64,000 nucleotides of DNA. Source: Plasmopara viticola. Taxonomy: Eukaryota > Oomycota > Peronosporomycetes > Peronosporales > Peronosporaceae. The stretch spans positions 372,001-436,000 of the forward strand of contig MBPM02000043.1 of assembly GCA_001695595.3 (NCBI GenBank), in the 5' to 3' direction. This document shows positions 36,101-46,763 of the stretch, piece after piece. Under the pieces are notes generated by a model. It saw only the letters and a program-made list of their open reading frames with translations, was not told where the DNA came from and did no database searches. Position 1 is the stretch's first letter. Every line of letters begins with the position of its first letter. Both the position numbers and the translations under genes were made by a program.

Positions 36101-39100
36101 GTTGTTATGCCAGTATTAACCAACACTCTGGCTGGACTATTTTGTAGCTAAAGCACTTACGCCAATTAAAATGTCGCTGGTCTGATGTTCAAGTGGCCCT
36201 CGTATCGTTTGAACAAAGTACTTGGAGTAGCAGGAAAATCGCGCGTGTTGCTTGTGCATTTTTGCATCATATTCATAATACAGTCGCTGAGTATCACGGT
36301 TTTGGGTACACTTTAGGTTATACTAGATGCGAAAATGAGCTCAAATAGGCAGCAGTTGAATGTGCAAATTCATCAGCAAGCAGCTTATCTGAATTTTTTG
36401 TGCATTATTGAGCACAGTATTATTAGTCAGTTTAAAGCATTCGAGCACTGTTTGCTAACATAACATATACTGATAAAGCGGTCATTCAATGTTGTATATC
36501 TAAGTATGTCCGGTTAGCGAAGCGGCTACTATTTAGGCAGCAATATATTTTTGTATTGCCGCCACCATGCATGAGAAGTGGATCAAAAAAAGAGTGGCAG
36601 GGAAATTTTTTATGCTCTTTATGCCCATCGCCTGCTTGTTGCATCGCCGAATACAGCAAAGAATGAAGGAATATATAATTATACTGCACGAAGCAATATA
36701 TATATATATATCAAAAATAGAAATATGGCAAGCTCCGTCCGAACTCTAACAGCATCAGGCAAGTTTTGTTATTTTTTCGCTGCGACGACGTTACTTACAT
36801 TCTTCCAGGTTGTGGGCGGCTGGTCTTGCGGGTAAAGCCTGAATACTTGCTACAGAAAGGCCATCTGCTACCTTTAAGTCAAGAAAGATGTGTACTACTG
36901 CTGGCGACAACGAGAAAGAAGAAGACAAATGTTCAACATTGTTCATTAATATATTAGACTTTGATTTAGAGACTCACAATGCTTTACCAACTCAGGCATT
37001 TAAAGATAGAGTTCTTGCTACGATCATCTACGTTATAGTTATCTTTCTCGCAGGGTTTTGCACACTCTTTCTGTGAACGAAGAGCTAAAGATCATCCGTT
37101 CCAGCAACACGCTTAACATATTCTCTACTTAATTACAGCTCCTAAGAGAGAATTTTGTAGCCTCAAAGTCTTTCAGATTGGCTTTTGAACTCCCATATAG
37201 TGCTTACTTTCCTCGAGCACATCGCCCCTTCAACCTCAGTGCTCTCGCCACCCAAACTACAAGCACATTCATTTATTTGCACAATAATGTTGATTGCTGA
37301 TACGCAAGCGCTTACAGAATCAGCAGAAAACACAAGCGTTGTATCGCGTGTGTGAAATCTCAAGGTCGCCAGAAGTGATGCAAATGTCTCAACAAGTTTG
37401 TGTACTGCATTGCGCGGTATTAAGCCCTGACATCATCCATAGAAGGGTAAAACACCATCCATCAGACCAGCGGTGCACCTCTTCGTCGTGAAGAGCATGT
37501 TGAAACAGAAGCTAAACCGCCATCTTGCTAATTCAAAAGGAAAGCACAACCTATTTGGAATGCAACGCAGGAGCACGATATACTTTTCTTGTCCAGTAAG
37601 GCGAATGACGTAGATAACCCAAAAATGACTTGCGATATAATACACAATTTCTTCTGGCGTGCGAGCTGAGTCCGCTAGCCTAACTTCAGTCTTGTTTTAC
37701 AACGCAAGCTCAACTAGTTGCAGCTTCGCCGCATTTTACCAACTGCACCGCCTTAAGATTCGTGTCACGTGCTCAATCTATTCGTTCACTAAGAGAGATT
37801 ATTGGAGTAATTATTAATCCATTCGTTCACTAAGAGAGAATAATGGAATAATTATTGGATCCAAATTCTAGCTCATTATACTCAGTAGGTCACTTAACCG
37901 CTGTTGAGCTTTCTGGTTTCTCAACGCCTCTTGCTTCAATGATCATACTGCCCTTGGACTTCAATTTTAAGGTATACTTCAATTGTGTCCATAAAGCCAT
38001 TTCACTGCGGATTTTTGTAGGGTTCTGCTATAGAACGAGTAAAGCTGACCTTTGGCCTGTATTCTATTTTTAAAGCCGATACAAGTCTTTGATCGCAGTT
38101 TGCCAGAGCCAAAATTAGTTTCAAAGCCTTATATTTTTAAAATAGACCAGTCTTTGTTTCTTGGATAAGATCAAGTTCCAAGTTATGAATTGTGATGCAA
38201 CTGCTATCTCACATTGTTATACTTGCTAATATGCATAAATGGAGAACCATGTACGGCTTTATAAGCTTATTGGTAGTCAATACAATAATTTCAATAAGGT
38301 TTAAAACAATAATAATCTTGTGACACATGAAATGGTTATGTTGTAAGTGTGGCAAACACGGGGTATGTATGACCCTGTTACACTCAACTTCATTAAATAG
38401 AAAGACTCCTTTCGTCCATGCATGCCATGATTTTTTTTCAGGATGACCATCCGACATTGAGATAGGCGTTTCGCATACGCTCGCGATGCAGCTGAATGAG
38501 TATCCAAGCCTATTCTGATATACGGAGTGTAGGCTGCCTGACTGCTTTGCGCTTCGCAATTTTTTTTTGCTCGTCGTCTAGTTTTGATACCGACATCTCT
38601 CTCACGACACGACTCAAGCTCAAGCTAGACTAGACTCCTCAATTATGTCGCCGAGTGACAACTCAGCCTCATTACTAAGCACACGTGCTCCAAACGCGTC
38701 AATAAATTATTTGATAGGAAATGAGCCTTAGCTTTTATATTTACAACCTACCATAACCGGCGTCGAAGGTTATTATGGTGAGACAAAATTTGAGCTCTTC
38801 TCGTGCGTGTGTAGATTGATCAGTCCCGAAAGAAAAACATTAAATGGTTTTCTGCGAATATCATTCTCACCAGATCCCGTGACGAACACACCACGTGCCC
38901 ACGGGGGACCATTTTAAACCTTACATACATCGCCCAGACCATTCCTTATTGATGATATAATGGCGGTGCTAGACAAGACTCAGCTCATAAGGAATAATTT
39001 TATGTGCCACAGGAGCAGAAGACAGTGTTCAAGTAAGAAACACATTCACAGTTCACAGAGAATTCATGTTTGTACCTACCGAACAGACCACGATTGTACC

Positions 39101-40745
39101 TGGCATTGGGTCTAAGCTTCCGCAAAAGCCCATAGGTAAGAAATTGCGCCTCTGCGAGTTAGCTTCTTGGTCCCGCGCAAAGTCTTTAAGAGAAATACTT
39201 AGCAAAAGAGCAATGATACATCCAGTCTCACACCTCACGAGGCGTCGAAGACCAGTTGAAAACATTAAGTAAAAAGTACAGGATTTTACCTTCTTCAATC
39301 GTCCTTTTGATAACTTCAGCGAAGTCGATGTGTAAATTGAGCAATATTTTTGATACAAATTTGCTAAGGTAAATACTAGGCTTTGGTCATTAGCGCATAT
39401 GTGCCTTACAACTTAGATCCCGCACCACAAAGATCCGTTAACACAGCAACACCTTAAACCTTGAGATGAGCTCAGCTCGTGGGCTCTACTGTCGTAAACC
39501 AAGTGATGGCAAGCTTGTTCGGGCATAAAGATGCTAATGATTTTATCTCAAAACGACGACAGCATCAGGTTTGGATTCCTTACGCTTCATGGTAAGACCT
39601 TTTGAATTATCGATGAGTCTGGCTTCAAGTCTTGTGCCTTTAAGGATGTACCCGGTAGTTGACCTGTACTTCAGCGTTGTTAATTACATGAGGCTTCTAT
39701 GTGGCCCATATTATCGATCGAAGATGTATATCGCCAGGTGAGGGATAACGATAGGCGCACGATCCCCGCCGCGGTAATGGGTGAGGCTTTCTCAAAGCCT
39801 CCTCTCTTCAAGCGCAATTGTGATCGGAGAGCTTTTCAAACCTTATTACCCACGGCTCTAGCAAAATCTTAGTAGAGAGGTAAGGTTTGGTGTAGCGCTA
39901 CATGTTGAGGTTGAGCCAACATTTTAGAGATTGAGATGGTCATTGTGAGATGATTTATTCAACCGTTGAGCTCCTTTTCTGCCTCTTTGGTTGCTGGTAT
40001 GATTAAGTCGGCTATGTGTACTCATCGTTCTTCTATCAGCCTATACACACCGAGTGTTGTGGGAGACGATGCAATGGGTCGTTCCTTAAAGTAGAGGTTT
40101 TAAGGCAAAAACCTTGTCTCTTTGCAAGAAAGACACCCTATCGGTGTGTATTCCGATTTTCATTCTGATGTTTTTGAAGGATACCGAAATCAATATATTC
40201 CCTGCGTGAATGATAGAATCAATAGAGTGTACATACTAAATTACTAGTATAATGTAAGTAGGATACGCAACATATTTGATAAATCAGTATCGAAACTGCA
40301 ATCTATTTGACACGTTGATCCTTTTAAATTTGGGGATTACCCACGAAACGATATTTGGTCTTCCTGCACACTTTCCTGGTGTAAGGAGCTACGAAGTTGT
40401 GTTTCCTAGTAGTATCAAATTAGGGTGACACACACCGACATGTAACCCCTCACATCCATTACAAGGTATTGCATATCGTAAAATTCGCTATTAGTGTTTT
40501 TGAGTTAGAAAGGTGCAAAAGCCAGCACGTTTCCCGCTACAGTATTGTGAATAATCGGGCCTCCTGATTCGGATTTTTTTTATCTATATGATTTAGATAT
40601 AGGTCCATCAAAACAATTCGGGCATATATATACTTCTACCTGTACGACATAAAAAACATGAAAACTGATGAGCCCAGTGCACATATCTCATCTGGACAGG
40701 GACGTATAGAAGAAATGTCGAGCATACGAGAACGCAGACTAAGGG
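36100..40745 (-). repeat. Repeat unit copy 3, left part (O and N), minus orientation
   Basis: Follows the order of 25740-30200 directly, that is unit positions about 15.7 down to 11.49 kb in reverse. Gene remnants: 36486-36689 minus (CCLNSSRFANRTYLDIQH), 37163-37363, 37433-37645 and 38209-38559, all minus, all pieces of the block O frames. Its continuation lies at 53995, beyond the permuted segment. Confidence 0.7.
37780..37861. repeat. 41-bp tandem duplication
   Basis: ATTCGTTCACTAAGAGAGA occurs at 37780 and again at 37821, with the following TAATTATT kept in both units. Absent at the matching place in copy 2 (near 27380). Confidence 0.8.
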
Positions 40746-41383
40746 ATAAGAGTCGATAAAAGCCCTTTTAGTCTCGGTAAAGTCCCGCTTGTCACAGAAG
40801 TTTGTGCGCCGAAGAACAATTAAAGCCAACTAAAGCTGTTCAACAAGTTTCGAGGGGACACGGATCCGAATTTCACGTTGTAGTTGCTAATCATAACGGA
40901 GTTGTGGCTAAAAAGAACTTTGCTCGCAGCACCTAGATATGACTTAAAGTAAAGGCGAGCTCAAGCCTTTGCGGCAGCTTTATGAATAAAGAGACGCGTA
41001 CGATGACACTGAAGATATGAAGGAAGAAAAATGTATGAGTGTGGCCTTTTCAAGCTAGGGCCGACGGCTCAAAGAGAAAGAAGATAAATTTTTGCCAAAT
41101 GGCGCCATTTTAAAGTATATATTGTCGCCGATGCGGGGCTACAGACAGATTGATCGCAACTTTTCAATCTGGATTTCAAGCTGAACGTTCATGTATAGCC
41201 ATCGCGTTCCAGTTTAGTCTGCGTTCTCGTATGCTCGACAAATCTTCTATACGTCCCTGTCTAAATGGGCTATGTGCTCTGGGCTTATCAATTTACATGT
41301 TACCTCTATCATACGGGTAGAAGATTGTTGAATTATCAAATAATACATTACAGCTTGCCCGAATTGTTTTGGTGGACGTATAT

Positions 41384-41387
41384 TTAA
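41384..41387. repeat. Target-site duplication TTAA, left
   Basis: Left flank reads ...GTATATTTAA before the element; the uninterrupted paralogue near 11660-11700 reads GTATTTAAACCATAT. Counterpart at 45318-45321. Confidence 0.6.
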
Positions 41388-41681
41388 CTGTGGATTTCTG
41401 AGTCAACTGTACCAAAAGTGGTATTTTGGGTAGGTGATCGGTGGGGAATGGAATCGGCAAAAGCGAAACGAGTACAGAACCAGCGTCCGCTACGTTGGTC
41501 GAAATCTCGGGGATCTTTTTGTACAAGTTGTGTAGAAATCGGAGCAGTTTTCGTGGAGATATGCGATCTCGAAGAGGCCTTACGAACCTATGATTGATAT
41601 GCCTGCCAGTTAAAAGATATCATTTTTTCGAGAGTCGCCATTAATTTATGCAATATTTGTGTATGACACGTATAATACTGC

Positions 41682-44600
41682 CTACGAGACATCAAGAGTC
41701 TGCTTCCGTCGATTCTTAAGACTGCCTTGAGCTGACTGTTTGATAGATAGCCCACCCTCACTGCACGTGGAGCGATACACAGCGAGCGCATGCTTTGGTT
41801 TTGTGGTTGGATCACGGTCGAGCAACGATTCGGACAACGCATCTGCAGCTCTAGGACGCACTGAACTCTGCTCACTTGATGAACTAGGCACAATCGATGT
41901 CGGAGCGCGTGGCTTGACATTCATTCGAAACTTTGCGATTTCTTGTCGGATTTCGTTCTCGCTGGGGAGATCATATCGGTCTGGATGATGTTGCTGCAGT
42001 ATCTCAAGCATTCCTCCGGGGCCAAGCTTATCTGACTGTCGCCGTTCTCCATGGAGAAATAGCCGTGCAGTTCTGCGCGAAACTCAGCTGCATATCGCCT
42101 CCCATACATGAAACCTTTCTTCATCCGCATACCCCAGCCCGATTCGAACCCATGCGTGATAATACCGTCACCGATTGCATCCGTCACGAGTGATGCAGTT
42201 CTTGGATCACGCACAGTAAGATCACCGATCCGCTGCATCTCGAGTGTACGCAAAACAGCATACGAGACAGCGTCCCGAGCAGATAGGTCGGCATCGGACG
42301 AGTCGATCGTTGTTGACGCCTCCGGGGTACGATTCCATCGCCGAGTCCGCTGGCAAATCTGCCCTTGAGTTGCTATCTTCGCGCCTGTAAGTGGCCCGAA
42401 GTAGACTGCTGGATCGATGACATTGTGTGTCGTCGCTGGCAATTCCTCGATGTCCATATCCCCTCCTTCGCCCCTCTCCCCTTCGTAATCATATCCTCGA
42501 GATACTCATCGACATCATCAGGGTCGATGTCATCGTAATTGTTGGGGGCTCGATAGTCTTCCTCAAGTGGAATGGTGTCGCTGGTGCAATCTGATTGCGA
42601 GACGAGCTCCTGATCGCTTCCATTTGGGACTACACTGACCGATAGCAGCGTTTGTCCACTTTCGATGCCCGAATACTCGTACACCGTCATCGTGAAAGGA
42701 GGGCATACAGCGTACCCATCCGTGGCTGAGCCCAACAGCTCGCCATGCAGCAGATCGAACTGAATGTCGTTCGGGCGCTTTACATATCACCGCACAGCCT
42801 TCTCGACCACTTCCACTGCCTTCACCAGCTTCTGGACAGCAACTCGATCATGCGTGACCAACTCAACGACACAGTTGCGTAGCCCACCTCGACTCGTTAG
42901 ACCCACGACGGCTTGCGTTGGTGTTTTGCAGTCGTTTCCTTCTCGCACCCACGCCAACAACAATTGCATCGCCCGGGCAAAATGCGCATCCAAGATGCTT
43001 TTGCCGTCTTGTGTTTCAGTGTGCACGAAGCGAGTTACTTGAATCCCGTGAATGGCCGACACCAGCGGAAGCAGGAGTAGGATGAACGTGTTTTGGTAGG
43101 AAGCAGCATTGTCGGACTGAAACACAATTCTCTTGATGTGCGGCAAGTCAACCTTCAGACGCACTACAATAGCTTCATGTGCGGCAAGTCAACCTTCAGA
43201 CGCACTACAATAGCTTCGATCACAGACGCCACAGCTTCTTTGTCTTGCTTTGTGTCAGCCATCGACAAGTGGTCGTAGTACAGCCGTTGGTCGACCGCGG
43301 TCTGACTTTTAGGATCCATTACGAAGTATTGAACGAGGGCGCCATGCCAACTCATACCCCTCTTGCCATAATGATCCACTGTCTTTTCACGCTGATAGAG
43401 AGGATTCAGCTTCATCTTAAAGTCCACAATGATAAGCGCTTCGTCTGATGACCCTTGCTGGGTACACTGTTCCATCATACCAGCAACAATGTTTGCGATG
43501 GCCTGTTGCTGATTTACAACGCGAAGGCGATGCCCGAGAAACAATTTGGACTTCTGTGCTCGGTCGTTGATCACGGTGACCACCAACGAGCGAACGGCAG
43601 CAGCCACGAGACGCGACTTCAACCGTGTGTAGAATTGAAGGATGGATGTGCAGTCCGCGCAGATGTCATTCGTTCTATGCTTGACAGTGGCGGAGAGACC
43701 AAACTTGATATCTTGAAGCGCACATCGTCGTTCTGCAGTCTTGATGCGTGCGTCGAAGCCGTTCTTTAGATAAGCCGCGTTGAACTCAATCTCAACGAGA
43801 ACTTTCTTCTTCACGGAAGGATCAGTGATCGTTCGCTCAAGCATGCACTTGAGAACGTCGAACTGGTCATTCACCAGAAATCCAACGACATGATCGACGG
43901 CTCTTCGCTCTTGAGCGTCACCAGCAGTCACAGCACTGGCGATGTGATAAAATGTAGAGACCGAGACAGTTCCATCTTCGGGATGGCTCGTCAACGACTC
44001 GTGTTGGTAAGATTCGAACAACGATGCTCGATTTCGTCTGCGCATGATAGCAGGTAGAACCACTACCACGCCATTTACTCGAACTTTCTTCACACCCAAC
44101 GAAAGAAATGACACCTTGTCCGGGCAGAATGTGGAGGCGAGTACTGCATCGACGATGCTTGGGGGAAGGCGCTGGACGGTCCGAGGTGTTCGGTAAAGAC
44201 TGAGGCCACTGGTGAGCTTTTCGAGATCTTGTCGAGCTCTTGAAAACGACCCTAGGGCCAATGTCAGTAATGGCCCAATCTCGCGAAGCTGAACAGTCGT
44301 ACTGCGTGGAGCACAGGAAATAAACGCCCGCAGAGCTCGCTTCTCCGTGGATCCTTTCTTTGTCAATTGATAGCACCGCGCAATTGTCTCGAAAAGTGTG
44401 ACCTGGGCATCGCCCTCAGGGTTCCGCCAGCCACCACCAGTAGACGTGATCCGCCCTCATAATGCACCTCCTGCTTTCTCCTTGCCTGCACACAGCGCCA
44501 CACAGACTTCTTTTGCAGCGCGAGCTGCGGTCTTGATGACCAATCGCTTGGACGTGTCAAACTCACTGATCCAAGACGATGGATCCTCGCGAGTCTCAGC

Positions 44601-44962
44601 TGTGGCTGCGTGCCCATACCAGGATTCGATGGTTTCTGGAGGATAACTAAGAAGCCTCAAAACATCGCCAGGTTTTTCGAGAGACGTGAATATGGGTGTG
44701 GGCTCAGAAAGCGGTACCGGCAAGGAGTACTTTCCTTTCGGGCAGGGATTGGCTTGAGCTTGAGGGGTGACTCAAAGAGGTCGCCATCCACGTAGTTGAC
44801 ACACGAGCGTCTTGGGCGCTTGCTCTCGGGGACATTCTTCGATGGGCCGTGCTGCGCCATCTTGACAGCTACACAACCGCCGTCGTGGTCGCATCCGCAG
44901 CGCTTGCACTCGCCACACACGGAGCACCGCCCATTTTTGTGAGTACAGATGGGCGGCGCCAT
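41682..44962 (-). pseudogene. DDE transposase with Cys-rich N-terminus, interrupted
   Basis: ATG at 44960-44962. The N-terminus has clustered metal-ligand residues (C6, H8, C13, C16, C19, C22, C24, H26, C30), probably a zinc-binding DNA-recognition module. The core has the expected three acidic sites: IIVDFKMK, then FQSDNAASY, then GKSILDAHF. GKRGMS and EGNDC lie between or after them. A C-terminal MLEILQQHHPDRYDLPSE segment completes it. I recall this arrangement from large uncharacterised transposase-like proteins of oomycetes and cnidarians. Lesions: a frameshift near 44700; TGA at about 44457-44459; a 41-bp duplication at 43136-43217 (shifts frame); TGA at 42787-42789; frameshifts near 42460 and 42045. 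The stops at 44457 and 42787 sit in an otherwise continuous frame. It would cut and join the element's ends; this copy cannot make a full protein. Confidence 0.75.
43136..43217. repeat. 41-bp tandem duplication inside the transposase gene
   Basis: ATGTGCGGCAAGTCAACCTT starts at 43136 and again at 43177; the two 41-bp units are identical. As 41 is not a multiple of three, the frame shifts by two, ending one frame at 43164 and restarting the next. Confidence 0.9.
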
Positions 44963-45317
44963 CAGGATGAGCGGCTTGGCCGCTGTTGCTGAGTCGGAAG
45001 AGGAAGTGTGTCGCGCCGCGCGCGATTCGGGTCAATTTGAATGGCAAATTTCCGGCGCGAAGCCACAAACCGAACCCTTATATTAAGTATGCCGGGTTTT
45101 TTAGACTTTTCATGATGATGAGGCATGTCATCGAGCACCCAGACGTCGCACGAATATGGAGCAATAGCTTCACGTCACCAATGATAACTCAGAAACAAAA
45201 GCAGAGTGCGGCGATGTAGAACATGCGTTAGACTCATGAAACGCAGCCGCATCCAGTAGTGCATTAATTTGGCGGTTCTAAGCTTTTGCCGACTTCACGA
45301 ATCGGTGACTACCATGG

Positions 45318-45321
45318 TTAA
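45318..45321. repeat. Target-site duplication TTAA, right
   Basis: TTAA followed by ATCATATTAAAAAAAACTCC, which resumes the block N sequence seen at about 11670. Confidence 0.6.
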
Positions 45322-45421
45322 ATCATATTAAAAAAAACTCCGAATCAGTTGGCCCGATTATTTACAATACTTTTCTGGGAAACCTGCTGGCTTTTGCACC
45401 TTTCTCGATCAAAAGCACTTA

Positions 45422-45561
45422 AAGCGAGTTTTACGATATGCAAACCCATGTAATGGGGGGTAAGGAGTTACATGTCAATGTGTGTCACCCTAAGCGAGTT
45501 TTACGATATGCAAACCCATGTAATAGGGGGTAAGGAGTTACATGTCAGTGTGTGTCACCCT
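45422..45561. repeat. 70-bp tandem duplication
   Basis: Two 70-bp units beginning GCGAGTTTTACGATATGCAA, at 45424 and 45494, with two or three mismatches. Single in the other copies of block N. Confidence 0.9.
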
Positions 45562-45720
45562 AACTAGGTAACACAGATTCGTAGCTCCTTACACCGAGGT
45601 GGTGTGCAGGGAGATCAAAGATCGCTTTGTGGGTGATCCTTATATCAAAGAGGACTAAAGTGTGCAATAGATTGCAGTTTCAAGACTGAATCATGAAATA
45701 TGGTGCCTATCCTGTTTTAG

Positions 45721-46538
45721 TAATGTAATGTAATGTACTACGTTATGGCGTTGCCAAGCTATGCACGTGCTAGGCTCAGTCTGGCTAGTCCACGGCATAG
45801 AGTGGTGTCCGCATACGTCGAGTCTCGTTCGGCGGGCAGTGCATCCAGCACCGAGGCCGTGAGGATCTTCCATTTCTTTCGGTCTTGTGCAAGGGTTCGA
45901 AGCAGTTCGAGGTCTTGTGCTGTCCGGAGTCGAGAGCCGGAGCCACAGGAAACAAGGTCGTGGTCGAGTGTTGAGGGGAGCGTGGTGCGGGGACGTCCGC
46001 GCCATTCTGCTGCGGTGGAGAAGAAGTAGGCACGCATCTGGAGGTTAGCTGGAATGTCGGGATTGCGGCGAAGTACATGGCCAAACAGGCGCCAGCGAGC
46101 TTGTGTCAGTCGTAGTCTCAGCGGCCGCTCATCACAGAGGTCGTAGAGTCTTGCATTCAAAATGTGTCGGGGGTAGCGATAGCCAAGAGCGTAGCGAAGC
46201 TGGCGGCGATGAAAACTCTCGAGGCCGTGGAGCTCTGACTTGGTAAGAGCCCAGGTGGCGCAGTTGTACAGCAGAATTAGTAAAACATAGGTGTTGTACA
46301 GTCGAATGCGGGTCTTGGGTGAGATGAGCGTGGGGCGGAGCCAGACGGACCAGAGGCGGTGGAGCGCGAGGGTGGCCAGGGACTTGCGTCGGGATAGATC
46401 TTTAATATCGCCGAGGAGTGTTCCGAGCTTCTTAGTGTGGGCCAGGTTTCTTCTCGGGATCGGGCGTGTCGAGTGGCGCGCGACGGGTTGCAGTGGCGGC
46501 GGATTTCGGTGACTTCGGTCTTGGCTCTATCGTAGATC
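45721..46538 (-). mobile_element. 5'-truncated RTE-type non-LTR retrotransposon, 3' end
   Basis: On the minus strand one frame is open from about 46440 to 45759. It encodes the end of an RTE-like ORF: KKLGTLLGDIKDLSRRKSLA, a LYNTYV-LLYNCATWALTKSE segment, FHRRQLRYALGYRYP, ARWRLFGHVLRR and RGRPRTTLPSTL. That order is typical of the region after the reverse transcriptase. Beyond the stop comes a tail of TAATG repeats on the plus strand (45721-45737), as in RTE tails. The reverse transcriptase itself is missing. The left flank is unit position 11.99 kb and the right flank 3.88 kb, so no target-site duplication is seen and the insertion sits at, or made, a junction. Confidence 0.75.
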
Positions 46539-46723
46539 TGAACTTGAGCATTTTTATTCGGCAGCTAGTTTGTCCTTAATAGATTCAGTTACAATTGAGC
46601 AAAGTCAGTCCCGACCAGGCTAATTGAAAATATCCCATATGCTAGTAAAGACCGGTACACAGGCGCGAAGTATACTAAACGGGATACTTTAAGTAGTGAA
46701 TGATACGTGGGTTTACTTTTTTA

Positions 46724-46738
46724 TCAATGCCAGTTTTC
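46724..46738 (+). promoter_or_regulatory. Core-promoter-like site of copy C
   Basis: TCAATGCCAGTTTTC, 25 nt before the ATG at 46764. Same position as the sites before copies A and E, with two changes. Confidence 0.4.
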
Positions 46739-46763
46739 ATTTTACCTTCAGCTGATCTCTTTG

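Larger units (their letters stand above)
41388..45317 (-). mobile_element. DNA transposon with DDE transposase, TTAA target site
   Basis: A 3.93-kb insertion in block N. Comparison with the unoccupied block N at 11.6-11.7 kb shows sequence resuming exactly across it, with TTAA on both sides. The two outer ends share only TTAAC-nn-TGG, so terminal inverted repeats are very short or eroded. TTAA targets are known for piggyBac and Kolobok elements; the transposase here is not obviously either. Its sequence is visibly richer in G+C and longer in open frames than its surroundings, so it is younger than the duplicated unit. Confidence 0.7.

Noticed and set aside
41388..45317. Assignment of the transposon to piggyBac because of TTAA
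   Set aside because: The conserved acidic-site contexts and the Cys-rich N-terminus do not look like piggyBac, and the TTAA rests on one insertion.
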